Source of the DNA: Morinoia aosen
Lineage: Eukaryota > Arthropoda > Malacostraca > Amphipoda > Talitridae
NCBI GenBank assembly: GCA_030386875.1
Contig: CM059562.1
Coordinates: 63,920,201 to 63,984,200, forward strand
Length of the DNA: 64,000 nucleotides
Reading direction: 5' to 3'
Position numbers and translations under genes: made by a program. Below, piece after piece: positions 45,739 to 59,908 of the stretch (its first letter is position 1; every line of letters begins with the position of its first letter). The notes under the pieces were generated by a model. It was not told where the DNA came from. It ran no database searches and worked only from the letters and a program-made list of their open reading frames with translations.

Positions 45739-48700
45739 AAGGTATAGAGGTAATGCAGTTTTCGAATTAGTCACATTTCGATACAACAGAAACAGCTGAA
45801 AATATTACAGGTGATTAAATTTCGATCAGCTTAGCTTCTTGCGAGGTACGCCGACCAGCAGGAGAAAAATTATATCTCCATTGACTTTTACTGCTGTGCG
45901 AAGTATACAGTGATAGTACAGTATCGGTATTACGCTCAACGAAAATAACAAATAAAAGAATATTACGCCTCGAATTATATTTCTATTTAGAAATGGGACT
46001 TAAAATAGTTGTATAACTAGTTCAAGCACCGCTCTACTTGTAAAATGAATGAATGTACACTAAAATTTTGCTTAGAAATTTTGAATTAATTTGAATTGTT
46101 GATATCTACATTTAAGAAGCTGATATTTAATCATGAGCACATATTTTAACACAGATATTAAGGCATCAAAATTTATTTAGCTGTTTTAGGTCCCCTTGCA
46201 ATCCCAAATATTATTGGTCTTGGATACCGCATGATCTATTGGAGAAAGATTCGAGCAGACAGGGAAGACTATGCCTTGAAAGCAAAAATAAAAAAAGGCG
46301 AATCAGGATTCAATACGATGATTTACCAGAACTCCACAATCAGAAAATATAGGACGATTTCCTGGTGTTAGTTAGCGTAAAGCCATCCTCGTAAATGTAT
46401 GTTCAATATTATTAGAGTGCGTGAGGCTCCGATCGCTTCACAACTGAGATCGATCCCCAGGGCTCTCTGTGGTGCGGTGGGAAGGCGGAACTGCAGACGA
46501 AACTGCGCCTCAATGTCACCATGAGGGGTGAAAGAAAATAATGAAATTCAACTATTTCATACTTTTAGTGCTAGATAAATTTTTGTTGGAATATTAGCTG
46601 AGCGCTGTATAATGATTTCGACGAAAAACAAAAATAAAATAAAATAATAAATTTGATTTTCGTTTAAGTTCACCTTTCGCTTTAAAAATGTAATAGATAT
46701 GTTCTGTAATTGTCGTTTTATAAAGCTTAATTGAAAATTTTCGCAGTTTTTAAATTTGACGTGATGCTCAATTGTTAATAACTCCTTGCACTTTGGTGCA
46801 GTGCAAAACAAGTAATGATTGATTGGTTGTGCATATTCATATCCCCCATTCGTTTACTAAATAAATCTCTAACAACATGAAGAACTAAGACTTTGGTTTC
46901 GATGATCGTAGTTCCAAAATACAAGTATAAAGCATGAATTTCCGGGATGACAGGCTGAATTTATTAGGATTTTGAACAGCTCACACCCTCACACCCTCAG
47001 AATTACTGCAGAGCAATAGGGGATAAAAATACCCGAATTCAAACATGGAGAGTCTCTACTCTACAGATTGTTTTAGAACTTCACAAATACATGTAAGTGC
47101 ATAAAAGTGTAATTTCTTCACTCAGTGTTCACATATTATCATGAATAAAGCAGATACCAGTGATGCAGAAGCAAAAAATAAAATTGAGCGCGGACTCATG
47201 AAGAAAACTAATAAAAAGTAAAGTTTGAAAGAAGACAATTGAATGGCAAAGAACTCAAAAATTTGGCGTTATGGAGGCTTATAAATACAATCACCAGTTA
47301 GCAGAATAAAGTTTCTCTATAGTATTCAAAGAGACGAAAAATGCCGATAATAAGACGAATGAACAAGGAAATCTGCAAAATTAAGCAAAGGAACGCAGCA
47401 GTCATTTGACCGTACACGCGAGAGAATTATCAGTTCGTTTCTGATACGAGCTGCTACGAGTGCTCAAGTGTTCAAGTTACGAGCTAAACGTAAAGAAGTT
47501 CAAATTAAGTGTACTTGAAAACAGTTCAAGTTTGTTATTACTTTAGTTTTTCAAGAACATATGAAACTACAAAACTAGATAGCATTTGAAACTTAGTAAA
47601 GACCACGAAATTATGCGCTTGAGTTTTAGTTGAAGAAGAACTTCATCAGGATGATCGAAATGCGAAAGATGCTGAACACAAAAATTGCAATGTGATTTCA
47701 GGGCTGTGACATGAATGACATGAAACTATTTATTTCAAATATTGGTGATGTGTTGCATTAACAGTATAACATTCTGAAAATTCAGTCGTTGCATCCAAGG
47801 AAGTGACGCGTGACAAGACAAATCTCTAACACTGGCAGAGCTTATAGCCCTTCGTTCAATATGCAGGTTCCAATTTAGTTTGTGGCATTCAGCAGCGGGA
47901 GATTTGGTTTTGAAATTAAAAAATTTTAAGCTAATTTTTGGTAAAAATTTCAATACATGTGTAACCTAAGTACCAATGGAAATGGAAATAAGTTTCTTCC
48001 TTATTTCATATGTTTTGATGACATCGCGCCCGAAAATTACATTCAGTGGTTAACCATCTCATGACATCGTTGGATTTAGAAATTCGGCATTGAGCATGTC
48101 GATTGTTAGGTTTATACTCATTTAATGATAAAGTGATTGTTCAACTGCGCGAAAAGCTCTAATTTAAAATTTTGGATCCTTCTAGACGCATTACTTCCCA
48201 AAGTCACTTAATTACCAACTATGTAATTTCAAATTAGACTTTCACTACCAAATTTGGGAAGTCAGTACGTGAACAAAAAAAAAAACAGTTGCACCAGAAT
48301 AGAGCTCTCTGGAACGCCAAAATTGCCGTGTATGAAAGGAATCTATTTCGCAAACGTGCAAAGCTTGAGATCAAATCGATAGATAAATAGATCCTGAACG
48401 ATAGGGTATCTATTCATCTTAAATACAGAAGGAGGATTTCCCACAGATACCTCTCGTGTTCAATTTACATTGTTGCAGGCATTAAATAAAAACGATATCC
48501 CCGGAGCTTCTACTCTGTGTTAAGGAATGCATATGCGTTTCTTCTCAACATCCAAAAATGAGTGAGACTTCACGTTAAGTCTTTAACACGTTGCTTGCGA
48601 TGCGACCAATCGATGGGTCGTGCTCAAGTTCCTGCTGTGAAATGACCCTTCGATGGGTCGTTTGAAAAAATTTAAGCAATCTCTTAAAATAAATAGTATT

Positions 48701-51700
48701 TAATGGACCCAGTTAATGTTTAGTATTAACAAAATCCCTATTAACTTTTGACTTTAAATTTGAGTTGAATATTGAAATTCAGCTTAACTCATCGTAGTCA
48801 ACGTGCTAACGAATAAACATTTCTGCAAAATTTACAGCGGAAGAAATACATCTACAGCCGTGAGGACAAAAGTTTTCTAAGCGGCAGTCGAGATATGTAC
48901 TTCAAAAAACGACTTCAGAGAAAGATTTATATTACTATTTAACTTTTGAGGCCAGTTACCTAAAGGCAGCAGTTAACGCCATTGTTTAATGAAAAACACT
49001 GCAGGTAAAAGATAGCTTAAAAAGTTTAATTTTGCATTTCATTTTTATATTCAATTAACGAGCATCATTTCTGATTTCCATTAATTTTGCCGTTGAATGA
49101 AAATCCTAGGGAAAATAAAATATCTGCCATCGAGTGTTCTAAATTCTATTTTTTCGTTAGCAATTATTGCGGTTAAATATATGTGATTTTACAAATGGAG
49201 CTATGCTTAAATTTTTAGGATAATAATACTCCAGTTCAGTTTTACTATTCTACTGGAGACTTCATATATTCTTAAAAATTAAGAAAACAGTTTAGGTTTG
49301 GTTTCATATTCCTTCCTAATCTAACTTTTTTCTAATTGTCCCCTTTCAGTATTTTTTGTGATTCATTCATCCAAAAAAATCATCGTAATCGCGAAGGCTT
49401 GATCACCTAGAGCAGACTGGAACCCCGCTAGGGAATGAACGAACGCTAAATGTACTTCTCAAGGGGACTTTTTCATATAGTACATTCTCGGACCTGTAGA
49501 TTTTTGGAAAATGAAAGGGTCAGTACATTTTTTGGGCACATCCTGCGTGTATTCGTGCTCAGCTGCAGTCTCTCGGACGCTTGAGCCTGGTCGCAATTCC
49601 TGGCAGCCTGCAACCTTAAGGGCAGATTTAAAGAATTTTAAGTCGTCGTAGCGGTGCAACTGACAGCGTAAGTTTATCTAAGCCGACTTGGCTACGCTAC
49701 GTGTTGTACCTGTACGAAGACATGAATAATTAGGGAATATGGTCCCTACATGTATATTTCCCCTCCACGGCTGTGTTTTGTTCTTGAAAACCTTGCTACA
49801 ACTTGTATACTGATGTACTTAGGATGTTCTTGAAGCCATTATTCATGTTCTTACGGTAATTTGGTGTTGGTGACTTTCTCTCCCGGGTAACTTTGATGGA
49901 CAGATCCTTTTGGGAAATCAAAAGCACCCCGATAATAAAATCTTTAATTTTATAACTACCAACAAAATGATTGAAAGTATGGAAGATTAACTTGAGCACA
50001 AACGAAACAAATAAAAAATAAATCAATAAATTCTCATGCTGTTTTTATTCTATGGAAAAATTTTAATGATCCTAAAACAAACTCACTTTCACAGTATGAA
50101 TTTTTACGTTAAAATATAGAAAGTCTAGAGATTTTTTTCTGATAAATACGGAAGACAAACTGAATGCAGTAACTCCTTTTACTCTTTTCTTATTACAGTT
50201 TTTATGGATAAAAAATTTGGAAGGATGGCAGCAGAGCCGAATGATGGATAGTAAAACTCATAAAAAAATACAAGTTTAACTGTGCAAATTATTTTGAAGA
50301 AATTTCTCAAAATTTTCAACCATATAGCAGGATAAAAGTAAATTAATTTATGGAGGAATTTAGGATTTAATAGCTGAAACTCCTGTTTTACGCATTGCAT
50401 CGGTAACGGTAGACGTAAGTCACGAGCTGCAGCTCATAATTTGAGAAAACAGCATCTTTTCCCTTGAAAATGATATTGCCTTTCATTGGATATTAGGATA
50501 CCATCTAATTAAATCAAGCCTCCTATGTACATATTTTAATTCATTTGCATTGGTATCTGTATTATATATAACCGATAATAAAATGTACCCGAACTGTTTA
50601 AATGTAATCTTGATCACTCTATGTACAGTATCCTTTAACGATAATTTCAAAGTTAAACGTATCCTCCAAAATTCAGATCCAATTTCAACAAATCATTTTA
50701 ACCTCTTGTAATATTTTTCTCGAGGGGTCCAAATAGTATTTTTCAGCAAATGAAGGGTATTTGCGTTGAAGAACGTTACAGTTTATTTAACTCATTCACG
50801 GAATAAATAAACTAATTGGATGTTAGAATTTACTTGTCGAAATGAAAATGACTGGCGAAGAATAGCCTTTTAAGGTTCAAATCTGCACACACGCTATATT
50901 TCTCGTCTCGGAGACAGATCCTAACAAATTCCTTCCTTTTCTACAGGATAGAATCGCCACGAATCAAAGAACAATGGCAAATCCAATTTTCAGAACATGA
51001 CTTCGTAAAAATGCTGTGTCTGCTGCTTACAATCGCTTGCGTCCGTCAAACGAATGGAAGGAAAGCAGTCGTACTATAGGTATTTATTTCAAGTTCCTTC
51101 ATGGACTGAAACTCCATTTCAGACATGTCTGATGAGCCAAATGAGGGAAACGTGATGAAAGGAATTTGAGCAGCTTTTACTCGCATTCAATACTTAACAT
51201 AATTCATGTATTCTACCCCAGCAAAGATGAATGAAGCTGATTATGCTAAACGTGTTTCCAAAATGTGTCACCATGGCTTAATGTATTGCATATCACATGC
51301 AAATGAGAACAGACTCCCAGCAAAGTTCATTAAATTGTTCGAGGACATTTTAGGCCAGCTCTCTGAGACGCTTTCTTAGTACCTTAAGTCAGGAGGACCA
51401 TGAAATATTACTCGACGATCTATGAGACCGGGTACGCCATCTCAAGATATCAAGAAGCAATATTCTTTAAGGATCCCTTAATTAAGTATGCTGCGCATTC
51501 GCTACGCCAACCTCAGGTCAGGTCACTCCTATCAGATGAGGAAGTTTATTAATAATGAGGTACCCCAATATTTCGTGCATTCTTGGCGAAAATTTGACAC
51601 GCCAGACTGGAAGCTCTTGGTCAAGTCTTATTGCCTGGCCTGAGCTAACACTTATGAAAATTTCGTTTCCACTCTTGCATTCAATTTAGAATGCAAATTA

Positions 51701-54700
51701 TGTGAGATCATTGAGTAAATCACGGCTTTCAGGGTGAGACAACCCAACAAACTCATGCGGGCATGCAAGCCGAGGATGTTCAGTGGAGTTAATAAATGAA
51801 GGATCAACGTAGCCTGCAGGTAGTAACGGGAAACCAGCTTACGATATGTGATCGCCGGCGTTGAGAATGATAAGGGGAAAGCCTTCAGACATCTGTATGT
51901 ACTAATTCAACAGAGCGACCATGTTTCTATTGAGGCTGCAATTATTCTTGTATCTTTCCTAGGAAGGATAAACGCAAGGACACTTTGGTTATTATTGAAG
52001 TTTAACTTCATGAACTGTGCACTTTGTAGTTATCGGTGAAATTTTTATACAAGCACAAGGAAATGTTCTCTGAGCAACAGAAAAAATTACCAGATTTTGA
52101 CAGAATTTTTTTTCAGAGATGATGCTGATGGGGCTAATATGAAGTTTTTCAACTAGTTCAGAGCCCTAACTATGTATGAATTTTATGCCTACTGGTGTTT
52201 TATGTAATTCCGATGCAGTAGGGGTAAAGCGTACATCATTAGCTCAAAATTACCTTGTTCCTCTCACTATTTTTGTGGTAGTAAAATTAAAGTCAACGCA
52301 ATTATTTAATTTCTTCATGACCGCAGAACAGTTTCGACGCTCCGAACCTGCTGGTGGATCTATACTCAAACTTACATATCTGAAGTGAGGGACAGGCGTA
52401 TGATTTTTCATTTGAAACAATTTTTTGCTACCTTCAACGCATTAATGCAGCGGGAAATACTTCAAGCATTTCGAAACTTATTTTCAAAAATTGGTTGTGC
52501 TAAAAGTTTGTTCATGACAGATCTGAATAATTTTTGATTGTGAACCTTTGAAGAACCAACTACACACTGTTTCGGTCATTGCGATTGTAAATAGATAAAC
52601 AGAACTACCTGGAAAATTTACCCAGCTTTGCTGAGACGTGTTCTCACGTGAGATATTTGCTTTATGAGACAAATGTTCCATTTGAAATATCGCTAATTGC
52701 ATCTGACATGTCTTTACAAATTAAGCCAGTTAAAACTGAGCGCTAAACATACTGCTGTACACGCTGGCCTCACGGTTAAGCTGACAGTTTATTGGTGCGT
52801 TTGTGCAGACACAACTTGAAAAAAGTTTTACGCTGACCTGCATTAGGTCGAACCCAAAGGACATACCAGTGATTTCGTTTGAATCACACCAGTTTCATGA
52901 AACTCCTACGTGTATCAACTATAAGCTTATATTTCCATGCACCATGAAGATACATTACGAGTGTCAGTAGAGGGATCGTGAAATTGAAATTAAAACCTCA
53001 TGGTGATGTACTTCTGCCAAGTCATTTGAAACCAACTCCGTAGAACCAGATGACAGGCACAAAGTAAGTTCATTACAGTGTTCCCAATAATTTTCATAAC
53101 ATTTGATTTGTTTGCAACGTTGTGAAACATGTGTTCGATATGACAAGATAACTATAGTTATTTATTTGCTATCGTATAACCATGTCTTACAATCGCATAC
53201 ACGATTTTGAGCTGGGATAAAGCCTAATTTCTTTCAAGTGAACTGGAGAATGTGTAAGCGTACAGTTTGCTTCTGAAAGAGAATTGACAAAATAACGACC
53301 AGGCCACATAAGCTTTACGAAGCTTGACTATAGGCCTCAATGTATTCAAGGTTTCTCTTTCATAAAGCCTCGTTTGTTTTCTTTTCCTTACAGCTGACAG
53401 TGAGTACTGAAGCGCTTCGTCAAATGCACAACTTGACTTTAACACAATGTCTCAAAAAGTATCCTTTCAGATTATCATAAGGTGCACAAAACCATTTAAG
53501 CACTGAAAAATATGATTGTGGTATTATTGCGAACATCCTTCTATTTATTAGAAGTGTGGCCTGAATAGCGCAATTATACGTACACAGAACTTCTTGTGAT
53601 TGTCCACACAAACTACTCTAGCGCATAAACGCTACTGGGATGCAAACAATAAAGACGCCATCAATCAATTAAATTATTAAATAAGAACTCATAAATCTAC
53701 CGGTTCTGTGAATGTTAGGACCACATGTTTTTTCTTCTGAAAATCGTGTATAAATTGTGAGATGTGAAATTGAGAGATGTATCAAAACGGTAAGTTCAAC
53801 TCTTAACTTTCCAAGTGGATATCAAATCTCACTTCTATGAATAGCTTTGTTGTTCTTTGTTTTATTTATTTTCAGGTTTGCGCTCTAACTCGTCTTTTGA
53901 AGTTCATTCCTGAGTGGCAGTTAACACCTGATTGCGGTATCGGGTACAACCTGATGCCAGCGTCAGTCTGTGTTTAAAATGATTGAAGTGAGCTGAGACA
54001 TTCGGACTGTATAAAAGATTAAATTTGCTTAAGAGTCATGAATGAGGGTTTTAACATATCAGCGTCAAATACCCAGTATACCGTATCAATTTATTTATAT
54101 ACTGTACGTTAGAATATTTCTCGCTTTTCACAAAGTGGCTTGCGATCAGTCCTTCGACAAGCCAGGGAAAGTTCGGTTACTAAGCTGATTGCTGTGCGGA
54201 TACTAGCGTATGAAGTATCAAATAACCGTGAGTGTAAGACTTTTTGGTCTAATTAAGTCGCTACGTTCTGGTTATCCCCAAAATTGATGTGCATAATTTT
54301 TCCTTTTTCAATTAAGTGTTTATTGGAATGAGGAAACAATACGGTGCGCAATACGATCCAGCAAAGCTTGTACATTGCGTATTGGAGTAAATCAGTCTCT
54401 AGCATGACTGAATTTCTCATTAGCGCTGTAGAACGATAGACGGCGTTGTGTTGAAAGAATCTTGTTGAGATTTGCGCTGTTTGTGAACAAATAATAAGTT
54501 CCTACTTCTGTTAGCTGTACTGAGAGGTGAATATTTTTTCAACCCTAATTCAATACTTCTTCTCATTCGCTTGAATTTCGAGTATGGCACAACTGACCTC
54601 AGGCTGTACAATTAAATTTATTCTACACTGCCTTGTTTGATTTTTCTCGCTCATTAGCACCCACTCCGCCGGCATCAAACAACTTTGCCCCGATGCAAAT

Positions 54701-57366
54701 CAGGATTTGTGTTTAAATTTCATTCGCTATGCCCATAATTGTGGCCATAGCCTGTACCGAGCGAAAGGGCGGCAACGAAGCTAAGTTTACCGCTTATCTT
54801 CTTTGTAAAGAATATTTTGTTGGACCCATATTATGCAAATCTGAACGCGATTGAAATTTCCATTCCAGAGCTGAAATTAGCACACAGGATCGGAGTTTCA
54901 CACGAATATGTCTTGCGAAACGAAATCAGAACTTCTTCTATTTTCAATGCTAATATCGGGTGAAAGTGCTCTAGCCTCAAATATTGCTAGTGGATCACTA
55001 CTGCGGGCATGTTATATTGAATCATGGCTCCAGTGCGGATATCCTCGGGCTTGCATTCTGGAAGCTAAAATAATGCTACCAGCCTGCAATATGTTACGAG
55101 TAGATAAAAAACTAAACCGCTGTTGTATCCATTTAGCAAATTTACATTAAAATAAGAGATTTAGGTGAGAATAATCCCACTGTCCAGACGTGGAAAGTAA
55201 TTCCCCACCTCTATTACGCTGATTTTTGCGTTGTTGTAGCTTGAAATTGGAATTCACCAACATCATTCCTCTGAGTTGTACGTTCTTTGGAGGTGTGTGC
55301 GGAATTCTCCTCACAATTAAGCTGAGTTACGCGTTCTTTTGATGCACAACAGAAGTTTACGACAGCAATTATGCCATTTCTGTATTGTGATATGAAACTG
55401 TGATTTCCAGCCACCCATGGGATAAGTTTTACGTCAGACTTGTGTAAAACGTTAATTCAAAACCACCATTAAACGGAGCGGTGTTACAGCTGATGTAATT
55501 CATATAATTCGGCAGCTGTTCTGATGATTTAAATCGTTGACATTTTCAGAGGATTGGTACCAGTTATCGAATAAGGCTGTAGGCTCAATAACTACAACGA
55601 ATATAATTAATAAATCAAGTTTTTCTTAAATTTGTTAACAACTCAAAGAAAAAGCAGCACTGTAATTCACGGGTTCTGATTATTAAGGAAATTTTGATGT
55701 TCAATTTTTTAGCAACACTTGAACGTTTCATATCCACTCAGCCTCTGAACTTATTAAGGTGTCACCGAAGGCACTATTGATATCATCTGTATCATATTCA
55801 TCAACATCTTAGTTCCACACCGATCGCACTGATCAGTCAAACCTGCTTCGTAATTAAAGAAACCAGACGCGTTGAATTGATGGTCTCTGCCTGACGAATA
55901 ACCTTCTCTTTGTACCAACGGAACACGCTGCCTTTTGCTTGGATTGATGACTAGGTCCGTGATAAATTATCTCCTCAATAACAATTCCCATTAATTTCGT
56001 AGTTGAATAATGAGTATATGTGTAGTCTGCGTGCTACGGATCAGGGCATAATGAAGCAATAAAGGCTAACGACGCGGTATTGCGCGTGCTATAGTGGCGC
56101 TAGAGTGCGGTCCAGGACTCAGTTCGCTCTGATTAGAGTGCCGTCGAGCCTCATTAGCTGTGTGCCGGGTGCTACTGTACGGCTTTTCTCTGGGATTAAC
56201 TGGATGGTTCAAATGCCTCCGATGCAGCCAAGGTATGCATGATACCAGACTAGCGAGACGCAAGTGGTCGGTGTGGCGTGTATTGGTTGTGTCATCGCAC
56301 AATGACTACCCGTGATCGTAACTGTTGAGTTGGCAAATTTAACGCACGCTTAAGCGGTTTCTGAAAAGATTCCCTCGTAGTTATCGGAACACATATGAGT
56401 CACACAAAACCCTTCATAATTTAGTACATTTTTCGAATATAAAAACTGTGTTGTTTTGGTCAAAGTCATAATCCATTCATAGTGTAATTTTCTTCTTAAA
56501 TCATTTGCTCAAATTTTTATCTCTCGACTCCATATCGGCTGGAAAGATATTTTCGTTAAAAAGTTAGATTATTTCTATGTTACTGCAAGACAAGTGAAAT
56601 TCTCACGAGGAGACAATACTCACCTTACACACGCTTTTTCATTCGTTTTTTGCTTTCTCAAATTTTTAAATTTGACTTTTTAAAACAACCTTAAAAAAAT
56701 ATAATTCAATTCCTAGCAGCCCTCTCGGGCTTCCAGATGCCGAGTGCCCTTAAAGCCAAACGTTATTTGAAGAATGACTTAACTTACACAACTTTGGTCG
56801 GCAAGAGACTAGTCATAATGCACACGATCATAGCGGTGCTAGACCAGTGCCACGAAACTCCACACACGCACTGACCTTTAGAAACACTACGTATGAGCTT
56901 AAAAAACCTTGATGAATAAAATGCATATTCTTCAGGTTAATTTAAAAAAACGTAAAAAATCCCTTAATATTTCAAAATTCACCAAAAATTTTCGATGCTT
57001 GATTTGATTCTTGTGGCAACCCCTGATATGAAAGCTCTTGCTTACAAGTAGACTTTGCCAAATATGGAATTTACGTGCTTGTGTTTAAACTGCATCAATA
57101 GGTGGGATATGCGCATAAATTAGGGTTCACATGTGTAAAACGAAGTTTTCTTTACAATCTGTGTTTTCTAAAAGTTGCGCTTTTTCTGTCGTACAGTAAG
57201 TGAAAAAAAAGTCGAAAGGGAAAAGAAGATGTTTAAAATCAACTACTATTACTGAAACAGCTCAAACTTAAGGATTCTGACCAAAAAAAATATTTAAGGT
57301 AGCCAAATTGACACCAAAACTTCCACAGCCAGCTGCATCGTTACAACATGAATAATATTGTTGAAA
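45739..57366. other. Gene-poor tract, no supported gene
   Basis: There are no recognisable coding exons on either strand. A second candidate TTAA-type MITE lies at 48583-48809. GC-richer islands occur at about 46,430-46,520, 49,420-49,720, 54,640-54,800 and 55,860-56,330. The last contains several TAATC/GATTA homeodomain-type cores (for example CTCTGATTAGAG and GGGATTAAC). No repeat arrays were noticed otherwise. Confidence 0.45.
48583..48809. mobile_element. Candidate TTAA-type MITE (227 bp)
   Basis: The left end TTAACACGTTG is mirrored by CAACGTGCTAA, with one base changed in the right TTAA. Its size is almost equal to the 45.5-kb element, but the inner sequence differs. It contains GATGGGTCGT twice. 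The visible inverted repeat is only 7 bp plus the TTAA, so this is tentative. Confidence 0.4.
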
Positions 57367-57830
57367 AATCTTGCCCCCTGTCTCCTGTCATGCCCCTGAA
57401 AATCTTCTGTCTCTTGTCTTGCCTTCTGAAAATATCTTGTCTCTTGTCTTACCTTCTGAAAATCTCTTGTCTCTCGTCTTGCTTATTGAAAATCTCTTGA
57501 TCTCTTGTCTCTTGCCTTGCTTTTTGAAAATCTCTTCTGGTCTCTTGTCTTGCCTTCTGAAAATCTCTTGTCTCTCGTCTTGCTTATTGAAAATCTCTTG
57601 ATCTCTTGTCTCTTGCCTTGCTTTTTGAAAATCTCTTCTGGTCTCTTGTCTTGCCTTCTGAAAATCTCTTGTTTCCTGGCTTGCTTTCTGAAAATCTCTT
57701 GTCTTGCCTATTCAAAATCTCCTGTCTATTGTCTGGCCCCCTGAAAATCTCTAGTCACTGTCTTGCCTTCTGAAAATCTCTTGTCTCTGTCTTGCCTTCT
57801 GAAAACCTCTTGTGTCTTGCCTTTCGTTTC
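57367..57830 (+). repeat. Pyrimidine-rich minisatellite (TCTTGTCTTGCC...GAAAATC)
   Basis: About 14 units of roughly 30-37 bp follow the pattern CTTGTCTTGCCTTCTGAAAA. A 101-bp higher-order duplication is visible (57458 onwards recurs from 57559). The top strand is nearly all C/T between short GAAAA breaks. Open frames through it merely translate the repeat and are not genes. Confidence 0.92.
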
Positions 57831-59633
57831 AACGAACCGCGAGTTGTGAATTCCTACACAATTGAGTATAGGAAGCGGTGTTCGGCGATCGTTTGATCCT
57901 TCGAATATTTCCTAAGATCAGAACAGAAGCCCGGAGACGTGTCAACAATGTTCACCAGAAGCAACCCTCCTACTCTAAAGTGTAAAAAACAGGAAGTTAT
58001 ATACGAGTTGCCTCGCAAATCGCTCGACTTTCTGAATATTAATATCAAATTATTCCCACTAATAAACCTCTAATACCAAACTTACTGAGGTAGTTGTGTA
58101 CTTTAAGGAATTAGTTTGTATTAATCTCTCATTGACTTTTTAAAGTTATTTTCAACTTCTTGTACCTGCGGTTACATAACTCGTCGTGTCAATACGGTTC
58201 AGTACTTTTTATCTTTCGCGTTCCTTTTCTTTACTATCACTCACTGACTCCCCTTATGCTACACAGATTTATCCATTTAAAACATTCATACTTATTGAAG
58301 AGCCAAATAAATTCAAAATTTCCGAAAGCAATTACTGCGTCAGAAAAGCTCAGATGTGTTTCAAAACTCGCGAACAATATCTAAGGACAAACTCTGTTTT
58401 GACGGGAACTGAAATTATACTTTAATGAGTACGTAACTGAGCGCCAGTGGTGGAAGTGGCATTTGCGGTCGTCATACTTCGTGATATGGAGGCGCTCACA
58501 GATGGCCAATGGCCGATTGTTCGTTCGGACATTTCTGCGAACTAAAGTGGCCTTTCACCGCTACGCAGCTCAAAAAACAAAAGAGGAAACATTACAAAGT
58601 AAAAATTATTTTTCGCCGATGGACTACGAGAAACTGCAACGATAGATAGTTTGTTGCAGACTGCTAATTTTCGTGGCAGAGATGTTGCTACACTTTCCGT
58701 ACCTGAAGGTAAAGGCTTTCGAGAATCTAAGTAAGGGATTCTTTAAAGTTCTACAGGTTGATTAGTAATCGACTACAGTTTAGATACCGACTTCAGTAAC
58801 CGACTTCCTACGTTTTAATAGATAGTTAACTTTATCTCGTTGCTATCATGTCATATAACATATAGGTCTCCTGAAAGGTTTCATGCAAAGCTTATCAGTT
58901 TATATTACTGAGATTACTTGAGATTATCCTTCATTGGGCGAACTCTTCAGTACGGCAAGTTATGTAACAAACAAATAAGGACCGGTGATATTCCGAGGCT
59001 GTGCAGAACTGTGGGCGAATGCTTCCTCACGAGACACAAATGTGCGTATAATTTCGAGGCACTGATTCTTGAATCGGTTATGTACACATACGAATTAGGG
59101 AAAAACTTTCAACGAATGCCCCAGTTACGATTTGTTCCTACTACACAACATTCTTCAATATTTCTTTCATTTTGTCCAAGTATTCGAATGGCGTCAGAAA
59201 TTTTTTTATTATAATCTACTTAAATATCTTCACATAAAACTCATTTTTTTAAATGAATGATTACATAATGCAAATGAGACAAGATAATTTTACAATAGTC
59301 GACAATACAATGCTATTTGTGCGATAAGGAAATTCATTTTACTTCTAATGATTTTTCGATTCTTCGGTATTCACATTTTTATATTACATATAATGTTTTG
59401 ATAATATTTTCACTAAAAACTGTGATGTTCTAGGAAAAATTTGCGAGGTGACATAAAATTATCTTTTTTTCCTTCACAAAGTATAAGTAACTACGCGGTG
59501 TGTTCTGTGATGATAATGATTCTTCGGCTATGCGATGGCTTAAGACAAAGATAAACCCTTATAAAATTTCACAAGCCAGCAACTTTAAAGTTAACTAACT
59601 AGTTGAAAACGGTCAACAATCCCTAGATCTACG
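57831..59633. other. Intergenic, nothing recognised
   Basis: This is AT-rich sequence. Short ORFs at 58160-58425 overlap in two frames and have no family resemblance. Confidence 0.45.
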
Positions 59634-59908
59634 GTACTATCTCCAAGTAGGAAAGTTATGGCATTTTTGCTGGTATTGAAGCCATTGAAATGGTGGACCT
59701 AGATGAGCACTACCGACAGCTATTGTTTTTTTACTTTAGAAAAGGAAATAAAACAGCAAAAACTACCCCATGCACATGGCATCTATTTCTGCTACTTTTT
59801 ATTGCTTTTTTCTCTTTTCTGTAACAAAAAAGTATCAGAAATTGGTAGTGCTCTGCTTGGTCCACCATTTTAAGGATTTGAATTTCTACTTGGAAGATTA
59901 CTGCACAC
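59634..59908. mobile_element. Foldback-type MITE with long imperfect inverted arms
   Basis: The left arm (about 59,634-59,721) and right arm (about 59,838-59,908) are imperfect reverse complements. Examples are CCAAGTAG against CTACTTGG, AAATGGTGGACC (59688-59699) against GGTCCACCATTT (59859-59870), and GAGCACTACC against GGTAGTGCTC. The whole is about 275 bp with a T-rich centre. The superfamily is undetermined because the exact ends and target duplication are not clear. Confidence 0.7.

Noticed and set aside
46430..46520. Possible SINE (text GATCGATCCCCAGGG like a B box)
   Set aside because: No A box upstream at proper spacing and no recognisable tail; kept only as a GC-richer patch.
57371..57744. 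ORFs encoding ENLLSLVLPS-type repeats
   Set aside because: Translation of the pyrimidine-rich minisatellite; two overlapping frames are equally open.
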